64,000 bases of DNA from positions 25,954,077 to 26,018,076 of the forward strand of contig NC_092582.1 in assembly GCF_037975245.1 (NCBI RefSeq), given 5' to 3'. Position numbers and translations under genes: made by a program. A model generated the notes under the pieces. It worked only from the letters and a program-made list of their open reading frames with translations, was not told where the DNA came from and ran no database searches. How positions within the stretch are numbered: the stretch's first letter is position 1; each line of letters starts with the position of its first letter. This document shows, piece after piece, positions 36,769 through 49,610 of the stretch. The stretch is from Apostichopus japonicus (lineage: Eukaryota > Echinodermata > Holothuroidea > Aspidochirotida > Stichopodidae).

Positions 36769-37417
36769 CAAGGGCGGCGGAAGCACTTTTAATCTGGGGG
36801 GGGGGGGCACCGACATCAAAGGGCACTTTGCAGAAATTCGATTGGACTGATGCAGCCTTATATTTAGTACCCTTTATAATTATAACTCTTATTGCATTAA
36901 CTTATTTGCGTATACACATCACTCTATCACCCCCCCCCCCCCCTTAAGGAAAATATGCATACTAGCACTGCAATAACCAATATGTAAATTGGGATACAAG
37001 GAACAAGTTTTCTTTTGAGACAAAATGAGGTGAAATCATGTTAGTTGCTAATGTAGGAATCTTTCGAATTAGAGTTTATTTCTTGTTAATATCTTAACAA
37101 TTTTTTTTCCATTCGAAATAGCTTTGAGTTTGACCCTCTGAAATTCATTAAAAGTCAGGGCGTAGCCAGGATTTGCAAAGTTGTATGCAGGACTATCTGA
37201 GCGGAGCGCCACCATCGGTTGGCGCGGAGCGTACAAGAAAAGTTTTGGTTTTACAAACCCCTCAGATGGCCGGAAACGGCCCTTCCCGAGTGTTCATGCT
37301 GGTTCCCTGGCCTCTTGCTAACTTTAATTTTTATGTAGAAAAAGGGCACATTTTTAACCTGAGAAAAAGTGGGGGGCACGTGCCCCCTGTGCCCCCCCCC
37401 CGGTTCCGCCGCCCTTG
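36769..37417. mobile_element. Long hAT-type element, CAAGGGCGGCGG ends, 649 bp
   Basis: The terminal inverted repeats CAAGGGCGGCGGAA../..TTCCGCCGCCCTTG are perfect, and so is the 8-bp TSD GACAGAGC (36761-36768 and 37418-37425). Compared with the inverted 284-bp sibling at 33877, it carries about 320 extra bp (about 36850-37170). The extra part ends in CAGGGCGTAGCCAGG, itself resembling a hAT terminus. The hairpin core is at 37193-37235. Confidence 0.9.
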
Positions 37418-37425
37418 GACAGAGC

Positions 37426-39331
37426 CCGAGCCATGTTCTGTTGAGATTATAAAATCTAAATAATACTCAACAAAGTTTTAGTGAAATTGAAGGGGTTCAG
37501 AAGGGGGGGGGGGGCGTACCGCCTTCACACACCTTGCATATCCAGAATGGTTGTAACGTATCTTATTGGTATAGTTGTACTTTGTTTGTTTCAGAATAGT
37601 TGTATTGTATCTTCTTGGTAAAGCAGTAATTTATGTTTCCGTATAGTTGTATTGCACGTTTGAAGGTAGTTTCAAGAGTTCGTAATTAATTACTATTTTA
37701 AGACAACAAATCATGAAACGTATCCTACCCTCATAATAGTAAACAATATGGTTGCTGATGGTACTCATTGTTAGCATTTAATATCAACGAGAAGGTCAGA
37801 CTTCGAAGTTTGACAGATGATAAATTTATTGCAAAGGAAGTAAAATGGAGTCATAGCAAAGGTCGGCAGAAAGGTTCATGTTTCATCAAACTTGATATGA
37901 TTTGAAGAAGACAATGGGACACGGAAGTTGAAAATACACGTTATACCTACTATATGAATACGTGCTAAAGTAGAGATCAGGGTAATGAATATGCATGAGT
38001 TATCACAATAAACATGTGACCTACTATATGACTACTTGCTAAAGTAGAGATCACGGTAATAAATATGCATGAGATATCACAAGAAACATGTAACCTACTA
38101 TATGACTTCGTTATAAATATGCATGAGATATCAAAAGAAAGTCGTGAATATTCACCTTTACATGCCTTTGTATACACCAACCAATTATCCACATCCCCGC
38201 TAGATATGTCAATAGGAAATGGTGGTTCCCTGTGAAGGATATATGTGTAGGTATTGTGTTCATTTGTTCATCGAAATGCACATTCTGGAGATGATTTCAT
38301 TATCTTTACAATTAACCTGTGAAAATTAACGGCTTTATATACACAGTTTGGCCAATTTTTATTTATATTGTAGTGTTATACCCTGCAGCACTCGTATAGT
38401 CAGTACGAGCAGTATGAATATCATGTTTCTATCAGATCAAGGTTAGCAACTGTTTTTAGCAGTGCTTTGAGAGCAGGATATTGGAGTACAGTTTAGAGAG
38501 GAATAAGCATTAGGAAATGGTCCCAACTGGCTGCTTTAGGTCTCTCATTAATGCATATGCAATTAGTTCTCACAAGACGGAGTAAGAAGTAAACATGACT
38601 GGTAGAGCGCCCTCTATTTGAGATAGTTTTATAATGCGAATATGCCTATACCTGTTGCACCGTAGAACTTTCAGTCAATATGCACAGTTCCGAACCTTTA
38701 TCTGATAGTAAAAATATCTTCATATTGCTCGCAATGTTAGTGTAAGCTGAGCGTGACATGGAAGTACTTTAATTAACAATTGTTACAACTGGCGAATGAT
38801 TCTGCTGAATATGCATGTTTTGCACCGAGAATAAGTTGTAGTACATGATTTACGTAAAGCGACTTTTGAATAATTGTGACTATTTACGGTAATTGTTGCA
38901 TGGGTTTACGATTAGTTATAATGTATCATTCACGTTTATTTCATGGTAGGTTTCTCAAAACGATGGTCAGGGTTGACCTTTGAGAGGGCACTCGTCTTAA
39001 TTTTTTTTTAAAGAAATTGTAAGACAAGTTCAACATCCCATACAAGCCCTCTCAACATCAGTTAAATCAATTGATAACAATGATAAATGGATATTACAAG
39101 TTTCGTTGAGACCCTTTTTGTAACGTGATATGAACCTCCTTCATGTTAAATCTAACCATAAACCTATTCCCAAGTCCAAAGACTTCATTTCAATTCTTAT
39201 TAAAACTCCACTCTAGACCAGAAAGTCTCCATTTCATAAACATCAACCGCCGGAACAGTCTGCAGATCGTTAACTCTCATCTGAACAATTTTTGTCTCTG
39301 GCAAGTTCTTCGCCGAATAATATTACTTACG
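37426..39331. other. Intergenic, no gene recognised; 74-bp tandem repeat inside
   Basis: No exon is supported. At 37947-38145 a 74-bp unit (CCTACTATATGA, GCTAAAGTAGAGATCA, AATATGCATGAG) occurs 2.7 times. The rest is AT-rich. Confidence 0.55.
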
Positions 39332-39801
39332 ATGGGTACCTTTAGACTCCTTCTCTTTGCAGTATTGATAAGTAACGCTGTGTGTTTCCTTGACGATTAT
39401 CGCGAAGAGGATTTCGATTTGCGAGATGATAACTTCGTCAGAAGACAAACCTGGCCTGAGTTTCAAACCAAACACGTCGTAGTTGCGAGTTCTACTATAT
39501 AAGGAATGCCAACCATTGGATCGATTTGGCCATGAACCGTCTCGGCAGCTCATATGGCTCCAGTCGTCCCAGGCAGACCTTCATCCGGGTGAAGAACTTG
39601 AATGAAATATCCAATGCTTACCGAGGGCACCTGCAGGTTTGTCCATTCAACAGAAATTACTACAAGAGCAACGCCAAGTTTGACGTTATCTATATGAGTT
39701 GGGGAGGTTCGAGCTACTCTGTCAGTTACAAAGGACCAAGATACATCTGTACTTCCGTGGACAACCTCCGAAGACCCGATCACTTCGCGGGCTTCGTTTA
39801 G
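39332..39801 (+). pseudogene. Small secreted-protein gene with frame disruption, unknown family
   Basis: ATG 39332 opens MGTFRLLLFAVLISNAVC, a good signal peptide, followed by an acidic segment (DDYREEDFDLRDD) and a stop at 39502. An overlapping frame, open from 39460 to the TAG at 39801, reads CEFYYIRNANHWIDLAMNRL and then a Tyr/Ser-rich region with cysteines in QVCPF and YICTS. Together they look like one secreted protein of about 140-150 residues broken by a one-base shift near 39460-39500. Alternatively a short 89-bp intron (39372-39460, weak acceptor) would join signal peptide to mature part in phase. AATAAA at 39996 supports a + strand transcript ending near 40.0 kb. I do not recognise the family. 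It may be a pseudogene, an assembly indel or a real spliced gene. Confidence 0.4.
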
Positions 39802-41190
39802 CTAAACACGACTCGGAATCGCTAAAGTTACTCAAGTACGTAAGCAGACTATGTAGACTTAGCAGTAATCAATAGTTCTAGCTTAAAATATGAAACTGTA
39901 GCCATGGAAATAACCGGTCATATTGGCGGTTCTTGCAGCCAGCGACGAAACAGCATTACCTTTGAAAAGAAACACCAGGCGAGGGCAAGGAGTGCAATAA
40001 ACATACTGAGCCATCCTGAATTTGTTTTAGCGATTGAGATATACGCCAGCTAATTGAACCCTGCATTGGACAAAAAGAAGATCGCCGTAGAATTCTTATA
40101 AATAACAGTGCAGTCATATTCCATTTCAATCCTCCTGACCCCACCCCCTCCCGCTCGACAGGATGACAGACAGAAAGACAGACGAGTAAATCGGAAACGC
40201 CGTCTAAACTGACTATTGAACAATATGCAGCATGCAGGAACTAATAGGTAACAAAACTATCTAATAAAACAAACACCGTTAGACCAGGTGCAGTTATACT
40301 TCTTTATACACCGGTACATTGGATCTTTGCGTGAAGTGAAATCGACCAGTTCTTGTTTTTTTTTAAACTTGCCATATTTCGATACTGTTTAATTGTAGTG
40401 TTCATTTTAATAATAAATATCTTGGTCATGCATGTGGATTGGACAGTGAATGTTTACTATTAGTCATCACGAGACAAACACGTGATGGAAAAATCAATTT
40501 CCGAATTTTGTGTGAGCGTGATAAATGATTTTGTTTATTCAAAAGTTTGCGTGAGTCTGATGAGTTTCTTGAATATTAAAACATTTATCTTATACTGTAA
40601 ATAATCAGTAAAAGCAAGGTAAACATATTTATACCATATATAATCATGAGACGAAAAGTACTACGTTAAATGTTGTATGATGTTAGTAGTTTGATCTCTG
40701 GTATTGCGAAACTTCACCTAGTTACCATGAAATCACATGACCTAAATAACACTGTATCCATGCATGCGTCCTCTGTATAACTTAAACGGTTTAAGCATTG
40801 CCGTCATAACGTGCAATACGTGGTCATGACCGTGATGATATGTGTACATGATCCCTAAAACGTCAACTTTAAAACTAAGGCCTCTATGATATTCTTGGCT
40901 TCATGTATATGTGTGTCATTTTGTATCGGATTTTGGCCTCTCTACCATATATAATTTGTACGGAGCGATGTTAACATGTCGCCAGCTTCCTTCAAAACTT
41001 CATATTTTAAATTCACAAATAGCAGTAGGATATATAATGACAGTAGAGTAATATAGTTAGCTAATAATATATCCATTCGGAGAAAATAAATACAACTAGT
41101 ATAATCCCGATTTTCATACTGATATTCTTTAGTTATTTTCCCACCATCACTAGCAAAGTTTTTGGCCTGAGTCATTGTCTTAAACGTATC
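39802..41190. other. 3' flank of secreted-protein locus, no gene recognised
   Basis: AATAAA occurs at 39996-40001. No other exon or structured repeat was recognised. Confidence 0.5.
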
Positions 41191-41195
41191 ATGTA

Positions 41196-42855
41196 CAGGC
41201 GCGTATCCAGGATTTTATAACCCGGGGGGGGGGGGGGTAGGGGGCGAATTACTGTATAAGCGGAACGCCACCATAGGTTGGCGCGGAGCGTACAAGAAAA
41301 TATTCTGGTTTTGATAACCCCAGATCACCGGAAATGGCGCTTCTCGGGCTTGAAAATGCCCAACCAGATGTACACTTATGCCTAAGAACCAAGTATTTCC
41401 CCCATTTTATTTTGTTAAGATATTGTCACCAGTCAGACATGGTCGACCTCATCGCATCTCCTTTGAATCATTGCAGCTTTGTAGGTGCGAATTACTATCT
41501 ATAAGCGGAGCGCTACTAAGGTTGGCGCGGAGCGTACAAGAAAATTTCAGGTGTCGATGCCCCCCAGATCACCGGAAATGGCACTTGAAAATGACCAACC
41601 AGATGTACACTTATGCATGAGAACTAAGAACCTAACTTACACACGGCCCTTGGTGCAAACTGTACCGTACTGGCCATTGTTTCCACTTCCAAGAAATTTG
41701 CCCGACATTCGGGAAATTTTGACTAATTCGGAAAATGTTTCGGAAAATGACGGAAATACTATAATAATTGCAATGAATATAAATTCACAAAGTTAACTAC
41801 ATAAGCAACAGTAAATAGCTGATAGTGCACATGGGAAGGGTGTGTACAGAGGGGAAGGGGCGGACCCTCTACTAAAGAGTACGAAAAGGCTAAATAATGA
41901 AAATAGATTTTCTTCAAAAATGGCAAAATAATGCACCAATTTGTATCTAAGTACACTTTCTTATTAAAAAAAATCTCTCAGAGAGGAGGGGCACCCTCCC
42001 CTCAGAGCCCGCGGGTCGGCGATCAGGGCGGCGATCACTACATTTCATCAATTGTTGGACCCCTGCCTGCGGAAATTTTGCACGCGCCCCTGAAAGGAAA
42101 ACTCGGCCTAACCCAGGGCCGAATTTAGGGGCCCGGGCCCCAGGCCTCCCACCAACAGGGGCCTCCCATCAAAACCTTCAACCGCGTCATTAGGTACTTT
42201 TCGTGCGTGGTGACGTTAAGCTCACAAATCAAATGGGGGCCCAGGCCTCCCACCAGCTAAATCCGCCCCATGTCTCCCACCAGCTAAATCCGGCCCTGGT
42301 CTAAACCTATATTTCATGAACCTTTTCCTGAAATGGAAAAACTTTCCAGATGATAAACTGGTCTTACACCGAAATGCGGCATGTTCCCCGACGACTCAGT
42401 CGAGTTCAGCCACAGTTGGTTTCATAGCACAATTGTACATTTTGTTTGAGGCGTCCATACACACACGTGCGTTATGATAGACCATATCTAATATATATAT
42501 ATATATATTTATATACATTTGAAAGAGAAGAAAAATGGAAACGTCAAAAAAAGAGTTGTTGGTGTAAGGGGTGGGGTGAGGAGGACGCCCCTTCCGAAAT
42601 CCTAGATCCGTCACTGGGTGCCCTGTGTATATAATAGGGATCAGCGCTGTAATCATGTCACTGTTCCTATTTCTCTTCCCGGTGTCTTGGCGTTTATCTT
42701 CTACTCCCTCCTTTTCTCTCTGTCTTCTTTTTCTTTTCCCTTCCTTTCTCTCCTTCCTCCTCTTTTTTCTTTCCCTTTTTTATTCTCTCTTTTATCTCTC
42801 CTCTTTTTCTTAACCGGGGGCGCGCGCCCCCAAGGCCCCGCTGGATACGCGCCTG
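41196..42855. mobile_element. Second element with CAGGCGCGTATCCAG ends and 5-bp TSD
   Basis: CAGGCGCGTATCCAG (41196-41210) is the exact reverse complement of 42841-42855, and ATGTA flanks both sides (41191-41195 and 42856-42860). It contains two successive hairpin-core copies (about 41260-41375 and 41500-41610), a nested element at 42114-42298, the segment shared with 5240-5340, an AT microsatellite near 42493 and a polypyrimidine tract at 42660-42815. It is non-coding and the same family as 3607-5667. Confidence 0.75.
42114..42298. mobile_element. Small nested MITE, CAGGGCCGAATTTAG ends, 185 bp
   Basis: CAGGGCCGAATTTAG and CTAAATCCGGCCCTG are inverted termini with one mismatch. The flanks GCCTAACC and GTCTAAAC agree at 6 of 8 positions, consistent with an aged hAT TSD. 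The interior repeats GGCCTCCCACCA. Confidence 0.65.
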
Positions 42856-42860
42856 ATGTA

Positions 42861-44980
42861 TATGTAGGCCCTACCGTACTCACTCATGATAAATAACTCG
42901 TCCTTATTTACACTTCTCAGCCCATATATCAATGCTTAATTCTGCTATATATAGCCTACATCACATACTGTAAATGCAAACTGCCTAAACCTGTAAATGT
43001 ACATGCCTTCCAAGCCTTCCTGCCACGACTTTGTCCTGATGTGTCTTCTATGATACAGAAGGGTAGTGTAAGAGGGGTGGTTGGGGCGGTGTGTTCATGT
43101 TGTCTTTCGTTAGTGCCGTCGGGAACCAATTCGGGTCCCTCAGCCCTCTCTGAATTAGGCCTATCCAATTTCCATTACGTATTTGAAAAAGGAAAATATC
43201 CATTATGTTATCTATCCCGACCCCTAATTGGCGCCAAGCCCCGAGCTGCCACCACCCTCCCACCCGAACCCCTCTCATCGGTCCAGTACATCGTTACATG
43301 ACTTTACTTTGCATATATATCGTGTTGTTTAAATGGTCACACGTGTCACGCAATGCATATAAGCAATATATCGCGGTTCGTGCGCTAGCAAACTTGTAGC
43401 GATATTATATAGGAAGTCATTGTGGCTGCACTGCAATTGCATGAAGAGGGATGGACTCGTTTATTTTGTTCTTTAGGTAAATTTAATATGTATGTCATTT
43501 ACATTCGTGCCTGCCTTTCAGACTTCAGTGAAATTAATGTCTTTCTTTCTTTTTATAATACTTTTTTTTTGAAACATTTACAACGCCTTTTTTCCAATGC
43601 GTTAAATGTAACACCCATTACAGAGAGCCCTGTTTATAATATCATCTTCTTATACACTGGAAAGTCCAGAGAAAGGATATTTCCGCGATGATAGAATACA
43701 AATAACGTTAGAATCGAATTCTTTGAGGCATCGTATCACCGTCTTCAACACAAAAACAGAATGCGCGCATGCATGATGACGTCATGTAGAAAAGAAAGGA
43801 AGAACCCTCTTAAGAGAGTTTCAACATTTTTAACTAAACGTAACATTACTGTTATAGTGCATATCATTTTTACTATGTACAACATTATCAATATGAATCG
43901 ATTGCATAGTAATCCGTTGACGACGGTAATGAAATAAAATAGACTACAAGATTGAACGATAGGTAGAACAATGGGTTTTAATTCTGTTTTTGCATGTTTG
44001 AGGTTTGTTCCTTGGTGGTCGTCTCGATTAAAACCACCTGATCTTTGTCCGTCTATTGTGCTCTTAAAGCAACATGAAGTGTATTATGTTACGAAGCACA
44101 GACTGAAGGACTTGCATGGTTCTTTATTGTGATCTATCTCATTCAATTAACAATCGTTGCACACTGTCCTTCGTTTATTTAAATTATCAATATGTCGCCG
44201 ACAAAGGCACCTCTAACAGTAGCTTCTTGTAAGTGCACTCGTGACAATCCCTGGTTAGTGTTGTTGATAAGTAAATGGCAGAACAAAGTTCACAAAACTC
44301 GTTACTGCAGTCAAATTATATCTTAATTGGTTAATATTAAAAGAAAAGATATGGTGAGTATGTAATTAAGTAGTCAGCTGACAGAGATCAGCCAATCAGC
44401 GACAATCAGATTAGAAATAGTCGTTGATGATATCTACTTGAGAGATTGCTCGAACATTCACCTTTGGCAAAGTTATTTGAACGAAAGGAAACGAAACCAC
44501 AAATTAGTAGTAAACGACGTCCTTCGTTATTTGCAACACAATTTAAAGAAATATTAAATTAAGCGATTTAAGATTTTCCCAAGGAAATATGTTGTAGATA
44601 TGATTTGCCTGAAATTCCCTTGTCATTATCCGGGTAAATATAGTATATAGTACTGTATAAATATCCATATTTTGAGAATCAGTTTACCGTTTAATAAATG
44701 TGTTACTGTTCATGGTGTTTATTTAAATACCTTACGTTTAATGAGCATCTCTTTCCTCTCAATCCATATGACCCAGATTGGTTTCCAAAAAGTTGTACAA
44801 GTTAAATCATTGTCAATCATAGTAAGGTTACTGTTGCTTCAATTATGAAATATAGACCTATCCGGCCATTACCTAAATCGAAGGCTACGTATTCAATCTA
44901 TACATATCAAATAACACATTTTGTCTTGATGCGTTATTCAGATATCATGACATACTTTTAGTACAAGTTGTGTATTTCCA
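42861..44980. other. No gene recognised
   Basis: AT-rich sequence with scattered short frames. An exon-like stretch around 43422-43480 ends at a GTAAAT donor but has no partner exon. No structured repeat was seen. Confidence 0.45.
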
Positions 44981-44984
44981 AATG

Positions 44985-46428
44985 AGAAAAAAATCTCATT
45001 TGGAGCACCAAATTGCATCTGAGGCCACCTGGAAATGCCAAAAAATTCCAAAGGAGAGGGGGACACCCCCGCCCTTAGACCCCTCCCCCAGGCCGGCCAT
45101 CAGTCTTCAGCCCCCCAGTCAAAAGTACCTTCCTACGCCACTGCACTGCTACCTTCAAATTAGTCCCCTTTTTATCACATCATATTGTCTACAGTTAGTC
45201 CACTCTCTTTGTATTGAAAGGATCGGATTTTTTCGAAAACATTAAGTGACTTTTAACTTTTGGCGATCTTCCGTTCAATCAAAATTCTGCTCACTTCAAA
45301 CTTGAAATGAACAAACAGTTCCGGAGGATGAAACTGAACTCGACCCATAATTCTTTGTAATATTGATTTCACTGGTTCGAGTCCCGCTTTAGTCCCAAAT
45401 GTCTTTGCTCTTTTCAATTATGTATCATTTCTTCGTATTTTTCCATTTTTTTCTTCTTCACTTTAAAGGATTCTCGTAAGAGAATCTAGCATTTTGTTGT
45501 CAAGATATTTTTAAACCATCGCCTCTATAGTCTCATCCACAACTCATATCATTCCTGTGCACATCTGTTATCATTCCCGTGATATTACGTGCATAGAATA
45601 ACATCCATCGAAACAATTTTAATCTTAATAGATCCACATATAGTTAATAGTTAACGCAGCAAGTACCTTTGAACGGCTGATATGACAAAATAAACACATT
45701 AATTAAGGCATAATTATCAGATATGAATTGTATTATCAAATAAAGTTGTTTTACTGTGTAAGCTATAAACCACGAACTTTGGTGAACCAGTCACAACTAT
45801 AGACTGACTCCTAGGCCTATTGATAGCTATTTAGCGTCCAGGTTTGCATATTAGACATCACATGATATGCACGACACCATCTACTGTAGTCAATTGGATG
45901 TTCTTTATTCCCGTTTCTATGTGCTTTCCTTTCGTGATTTTCATTTGTTATTTAAGGATAAAAGAACTCTAGACCTCAATTCTACTCTGGATGATAAACG
46001 TACAAAGCGATGATCGTAATGGTAAGTAGGCGTATATACATACAGGGGACGGTATGATGTAAAGCTCTAAATTCAGAAGAAAAAACAGCCCCCTGTGAAA
46101 AATATGGAGGGGTGGAAGTATCATTCCGCCCCCCCCCCCCCCGCTTCGCAAGTCAGAAAACCCCTTTTTCATTTCCAAATGAGAAAAAAAATCTTATTTG
46201 GAGCACCAAATTGCATCTAAGGCCAGGTGAAAATGCAAAATTATATACAAAATGGAGTGGGTGGGTTAAAGTGTGCTATATTGCACCAAATTGTATCTGA
46301 GGCCACCTGGAAATGCAAAAAAAAATCCAAAGGGGAGGAGGACCCCTCCCCTTAGACCCCTCCCCCAGGCCGACCATCAGTCTTCAGCCCCCCCCCCCCA
46401 CTCAAACGTACCTTCCTACGCCACTGCT
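44985..46428. mobile_element. Two truncated copies of a CAGTGGCGTAGGAAGG-ended element
   Basis: Both copies, 44985-45142 and 46160-46428, share AAATGAGAAAAAAATCT, TTTGGAGCACCAAATTGCAT and a C-rich segment, and end CTTCCTACGCCACTG. That end is the reverse complement of a hAT-like terminus CAGTGGCGTAGGAAG. No left ends are visible. The second copy contains an internal duplication (ATTGCACCAAATTGTATCTGAGG). The 1 kb between them shows no gene. Confidence 0.6.
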
Positions 46429-47918
46429 TATATTGAATAACTCAGTTTACCATTTTTGACGAACTTTTGTGTACCTGCCAGTGTGCATTGAATTATAAGT
46501 ATAGTAATATCCCATACTGTGAAAACTACGAAGTCCCATGCAAGTTTATACAGCTATATCAACCATCCGGGTATGTGTGTCACTGATAGTGTCACGCTTT
46601 GTCAACTGTTGCGGTAGGTATGATTTGTTTCCACCCTCAGCAGTTCAAATTATCGTTTTTAAATATCACCATTTGGAAAAAGAGCTTTTAATTGAATTTT
46701 AATTGCAACTTATGATTATTTTTGCAAGTTTTAAACAGAGCGGAGAACATTTCTAACACGACAGTTCGTCGTACACGGATGTTGTTTAGTGTTAGCCTAA
46801 CGTTATAGTTAGACTTGTTATGTTCGGTGGTAGGCTGTAAGGTACGAGTGTAACGTTAATACCAATAGTATTGGCTATGTTGTTGTTAGTTGTACTGAAA
46901 GAACCAATGGTCACATGTACTTTGCAGACATAATAACTGATTTAGTGTGATGTCAATTGACGTCGAACTGGCTCTAACTCACAACAATAATATGCATACT
47001 GTAGTGTTAATTGGTATCACACCACAATTAATTACTAAATTGACTTACACACTTAACTCTATCGGCATAGATATAAGCTTTCAACTGACAATAGCCTACA
47101 TATATCCTACAAACCATGGCTTGGGCTATCACAACACATTCACCTTTTGCCACCATAACTGTTTAGATTGTGAGCTAGAACTTAGAGCTCAAAATTTACC
47201 ATAGTGCTCCCCAACCTATTTGCCAGCTGTTGCCGAAGAATCTTCTTGTTTCACAGAAGATTTTCTATCATATATCTTAAATCACCTTCAATCCTCCAGA
47301 TTTTTAGACCATCAGACTTAGTTTATTTCAACTTCTTTAGCATCAAAATGATTGGTGATGACTCAATAAATGCCAAAAAATCAATACAGTAGGTCACTCT
47401 GGGGCTATTTTTTGACTGGTTAACCTCTCAGGCGGACATGTACTACTCTATTTGTGGTATCATACCTGTTATATTGTAAGGTCTACCTTTTACTTTTTGA
47501 CATCTAAATCAGTTTTGCTAAGCCTAATGTAAGTAGGCATAGCACAGTCCTAACTTAGGCTAGACGAAAGTTGAAATTTTAGGCCGACCTTCAGTCTGCA
47601 CCACCGATCTAAATATACCTGGATCCAACATTGATTTCCACAGATTTATCCTACTTAAATGGCATTTGTTCATATCAAATGAAAAAAATCCAGTGTTGAA
47701 GTGCATCTTGAAACTCACAAGTCACAGTTTAATTGTTAGTTAGTCATGACAGTTGTTTGCCCTCTTAGTCTTAGTCGGCATTAAACTAGTTTTGTTTGAA
47801 TAAATTGTCATTTGATAATTCTTTCAACAGCCTGTTGCATGATAGTTTTTTTCAGTTTCTCGTAAATAACAGAACACTTCACATTTAGTAAAGTCAAAGC
47901 ACGATAGAAAGAATCTCT

Positions 47919-48087
47919 GTAATTTTACAGTAAAGGTACTGCGCATGGCAACAAGTTTCAAAAACATCTGAAGTAATTTTTGTTAAGTCTGTAAAATTAC
48001 ATTTTATAAGTAATTTTACAGACTGACCAAAAATTACATCAAATATTGTGTGAAACTTGTTGCCAGTACTATTTCTTGTAAAATTAC
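47919..48087. repeat. Long imperfect palindrome (hairpin MITE)
   Basis: Arms 47919-48000 and 48010-48087 are imperfect reverse complements around the 9-nt loop ATTTTATAA. Matching landmarks are GTAATTTTAC at both outer ends, GGCAACAAGTTTCA in the left arm against TGAAACTTGTTGCC in the right, and GTCTGTAAAATTAC beside the loop. It is probably a palindromic MITE. Confidence 0.75.
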
Positions 48088-49610
48088 TGATACTGATATA
48101 TACTAAACGCATCATTAAAGAAATAGGCTATGTTAAATGTATGACAACAGCTTACTATATGAATATTCAAGGTATCTGAATATATAAGAATTATAAAACA
48201 TGTCTGTATGATCATATTTCAATGTTGATTTCATTATTTCATTAGTTTGAAGGGAACCATTTTAAGCTCATGTTAGTCAAACTCTTATTATATGTAAATC
48301 CTGGTTATTTAATAGTTCATTAATGCAACTACAACATATCTCTTCCAATCAGAACATGTGCTATCCTTTCACTTTATTGCTGTCAGATCAGATCATAAAT
48401 ATCCTAACAGTGAGTTATGTCAAAACAGACTTTTATAACAGGCGTGGCTCCTTGAGGCTTAGGTCTAACTTAAATGTATGAATTGGGATGGACGTAATTT
48501 AAGATTCCTCAAGGTATAGGCTTATTTTCAGCTTGCAATTATATGCATGGGAGAGAGATGCATTTGTCTTACACTCTATCCTATGGAACATGGAGTAAAC
48601 CATGTGGGAAGAATATGGACCATTGGATCAGTTTTACTAAGATAAATCTAGTGGGAAGTTCATGGAACATGGTATAAGTTAGGCCTATTATGTAGGAAGT
48701 AAAAAGAACATTGAATAAGTTAAACTAGACTTACCCGGTGGAAATGTGGTTCTTGTCAGTAAAACCACCGTGAAACATTATAGTATTCTTAAACTTTACA
48801 AACTTCCTGATAATTAGGAAGAATATTAATAGTATAAACAGATTAAGTTGATTGAATAACTGATTATGTAATCATGTTACTGATATAGTTTGCTTTATGA
48901 GGGTGACCAGAACGATGAATCGTAATTTTATTTTTCTGAAATTATTAAAAAAATATAAATCATGTGAGATTCAAACTAATATAGCTCATGAAGGAACCGT
49001 AAAAATTATTTTTCCTCTCACCCAGATTCAGTCGTACCGCTAAAATCAGCAGTTTAACTTAGGCTTTCAATTTTACCCTGGTAGGGTAATATACTTTACA
49101 CTTTACAAGTATGTGTATTAATAACAGCGGGTCATCCCTGTTTAGTGTCATAAAATAAAGGTTACTGAGGGAATAATTAATCAATTTGATTTGATCCTCA
49201 ACGTTTATATTGTGTCACGTGCGGCACTTTGTATTGCTGCATAACACACATTAAAGATCAAATTAGAAAATGTTTAAGAAAGGAAAACAGATTTGTACTT
49301 CACTTTTTGCAATGAACCTTGACTACAGTTTTACTTGATGTCACTATCGATTAGCATCAATAGAATATAAAAAATCAACTCAAACAGCTTCGTTAACATG
49401 CAAAAGGATATCGTGAATATTGATATCAAGACAGAAAGTTGAATTGTTCAAGGCGGGTAAACATTATATTACTTCAAAGGTCGATGCTTTGTGTAAACAA
49501 TAAACAGTAAGTAATTAGAAATAAGGAGAGATTCACTTTGATGTAATCTTTGTCGAGCCAGAGACCTGTTGGTAAAGTGATGCTTCTGTTGACTTATAGA
49601 ATTATACATT

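Noticed and set aside
42618-42896. Ser/Phe/Leu-rich frames, also at 5358-5699 and 63179-63553
   Set aside because: The same polypyrimidine tract of the CAGGCGCG transposon family in three copies; not conserved as protein.
43422-43691. Possible exon MAALQLHEEGWTRLFCSLG followed by GTAAAT
   Set aside because: No second exon in phase nearby and no family resemblance.
45373-45386. GGTTCGAGTCCCGC, a tRNA/SINE B-box match
   Set aside because: No A box or cloverleaf at the right distance; a single motif is not enough.
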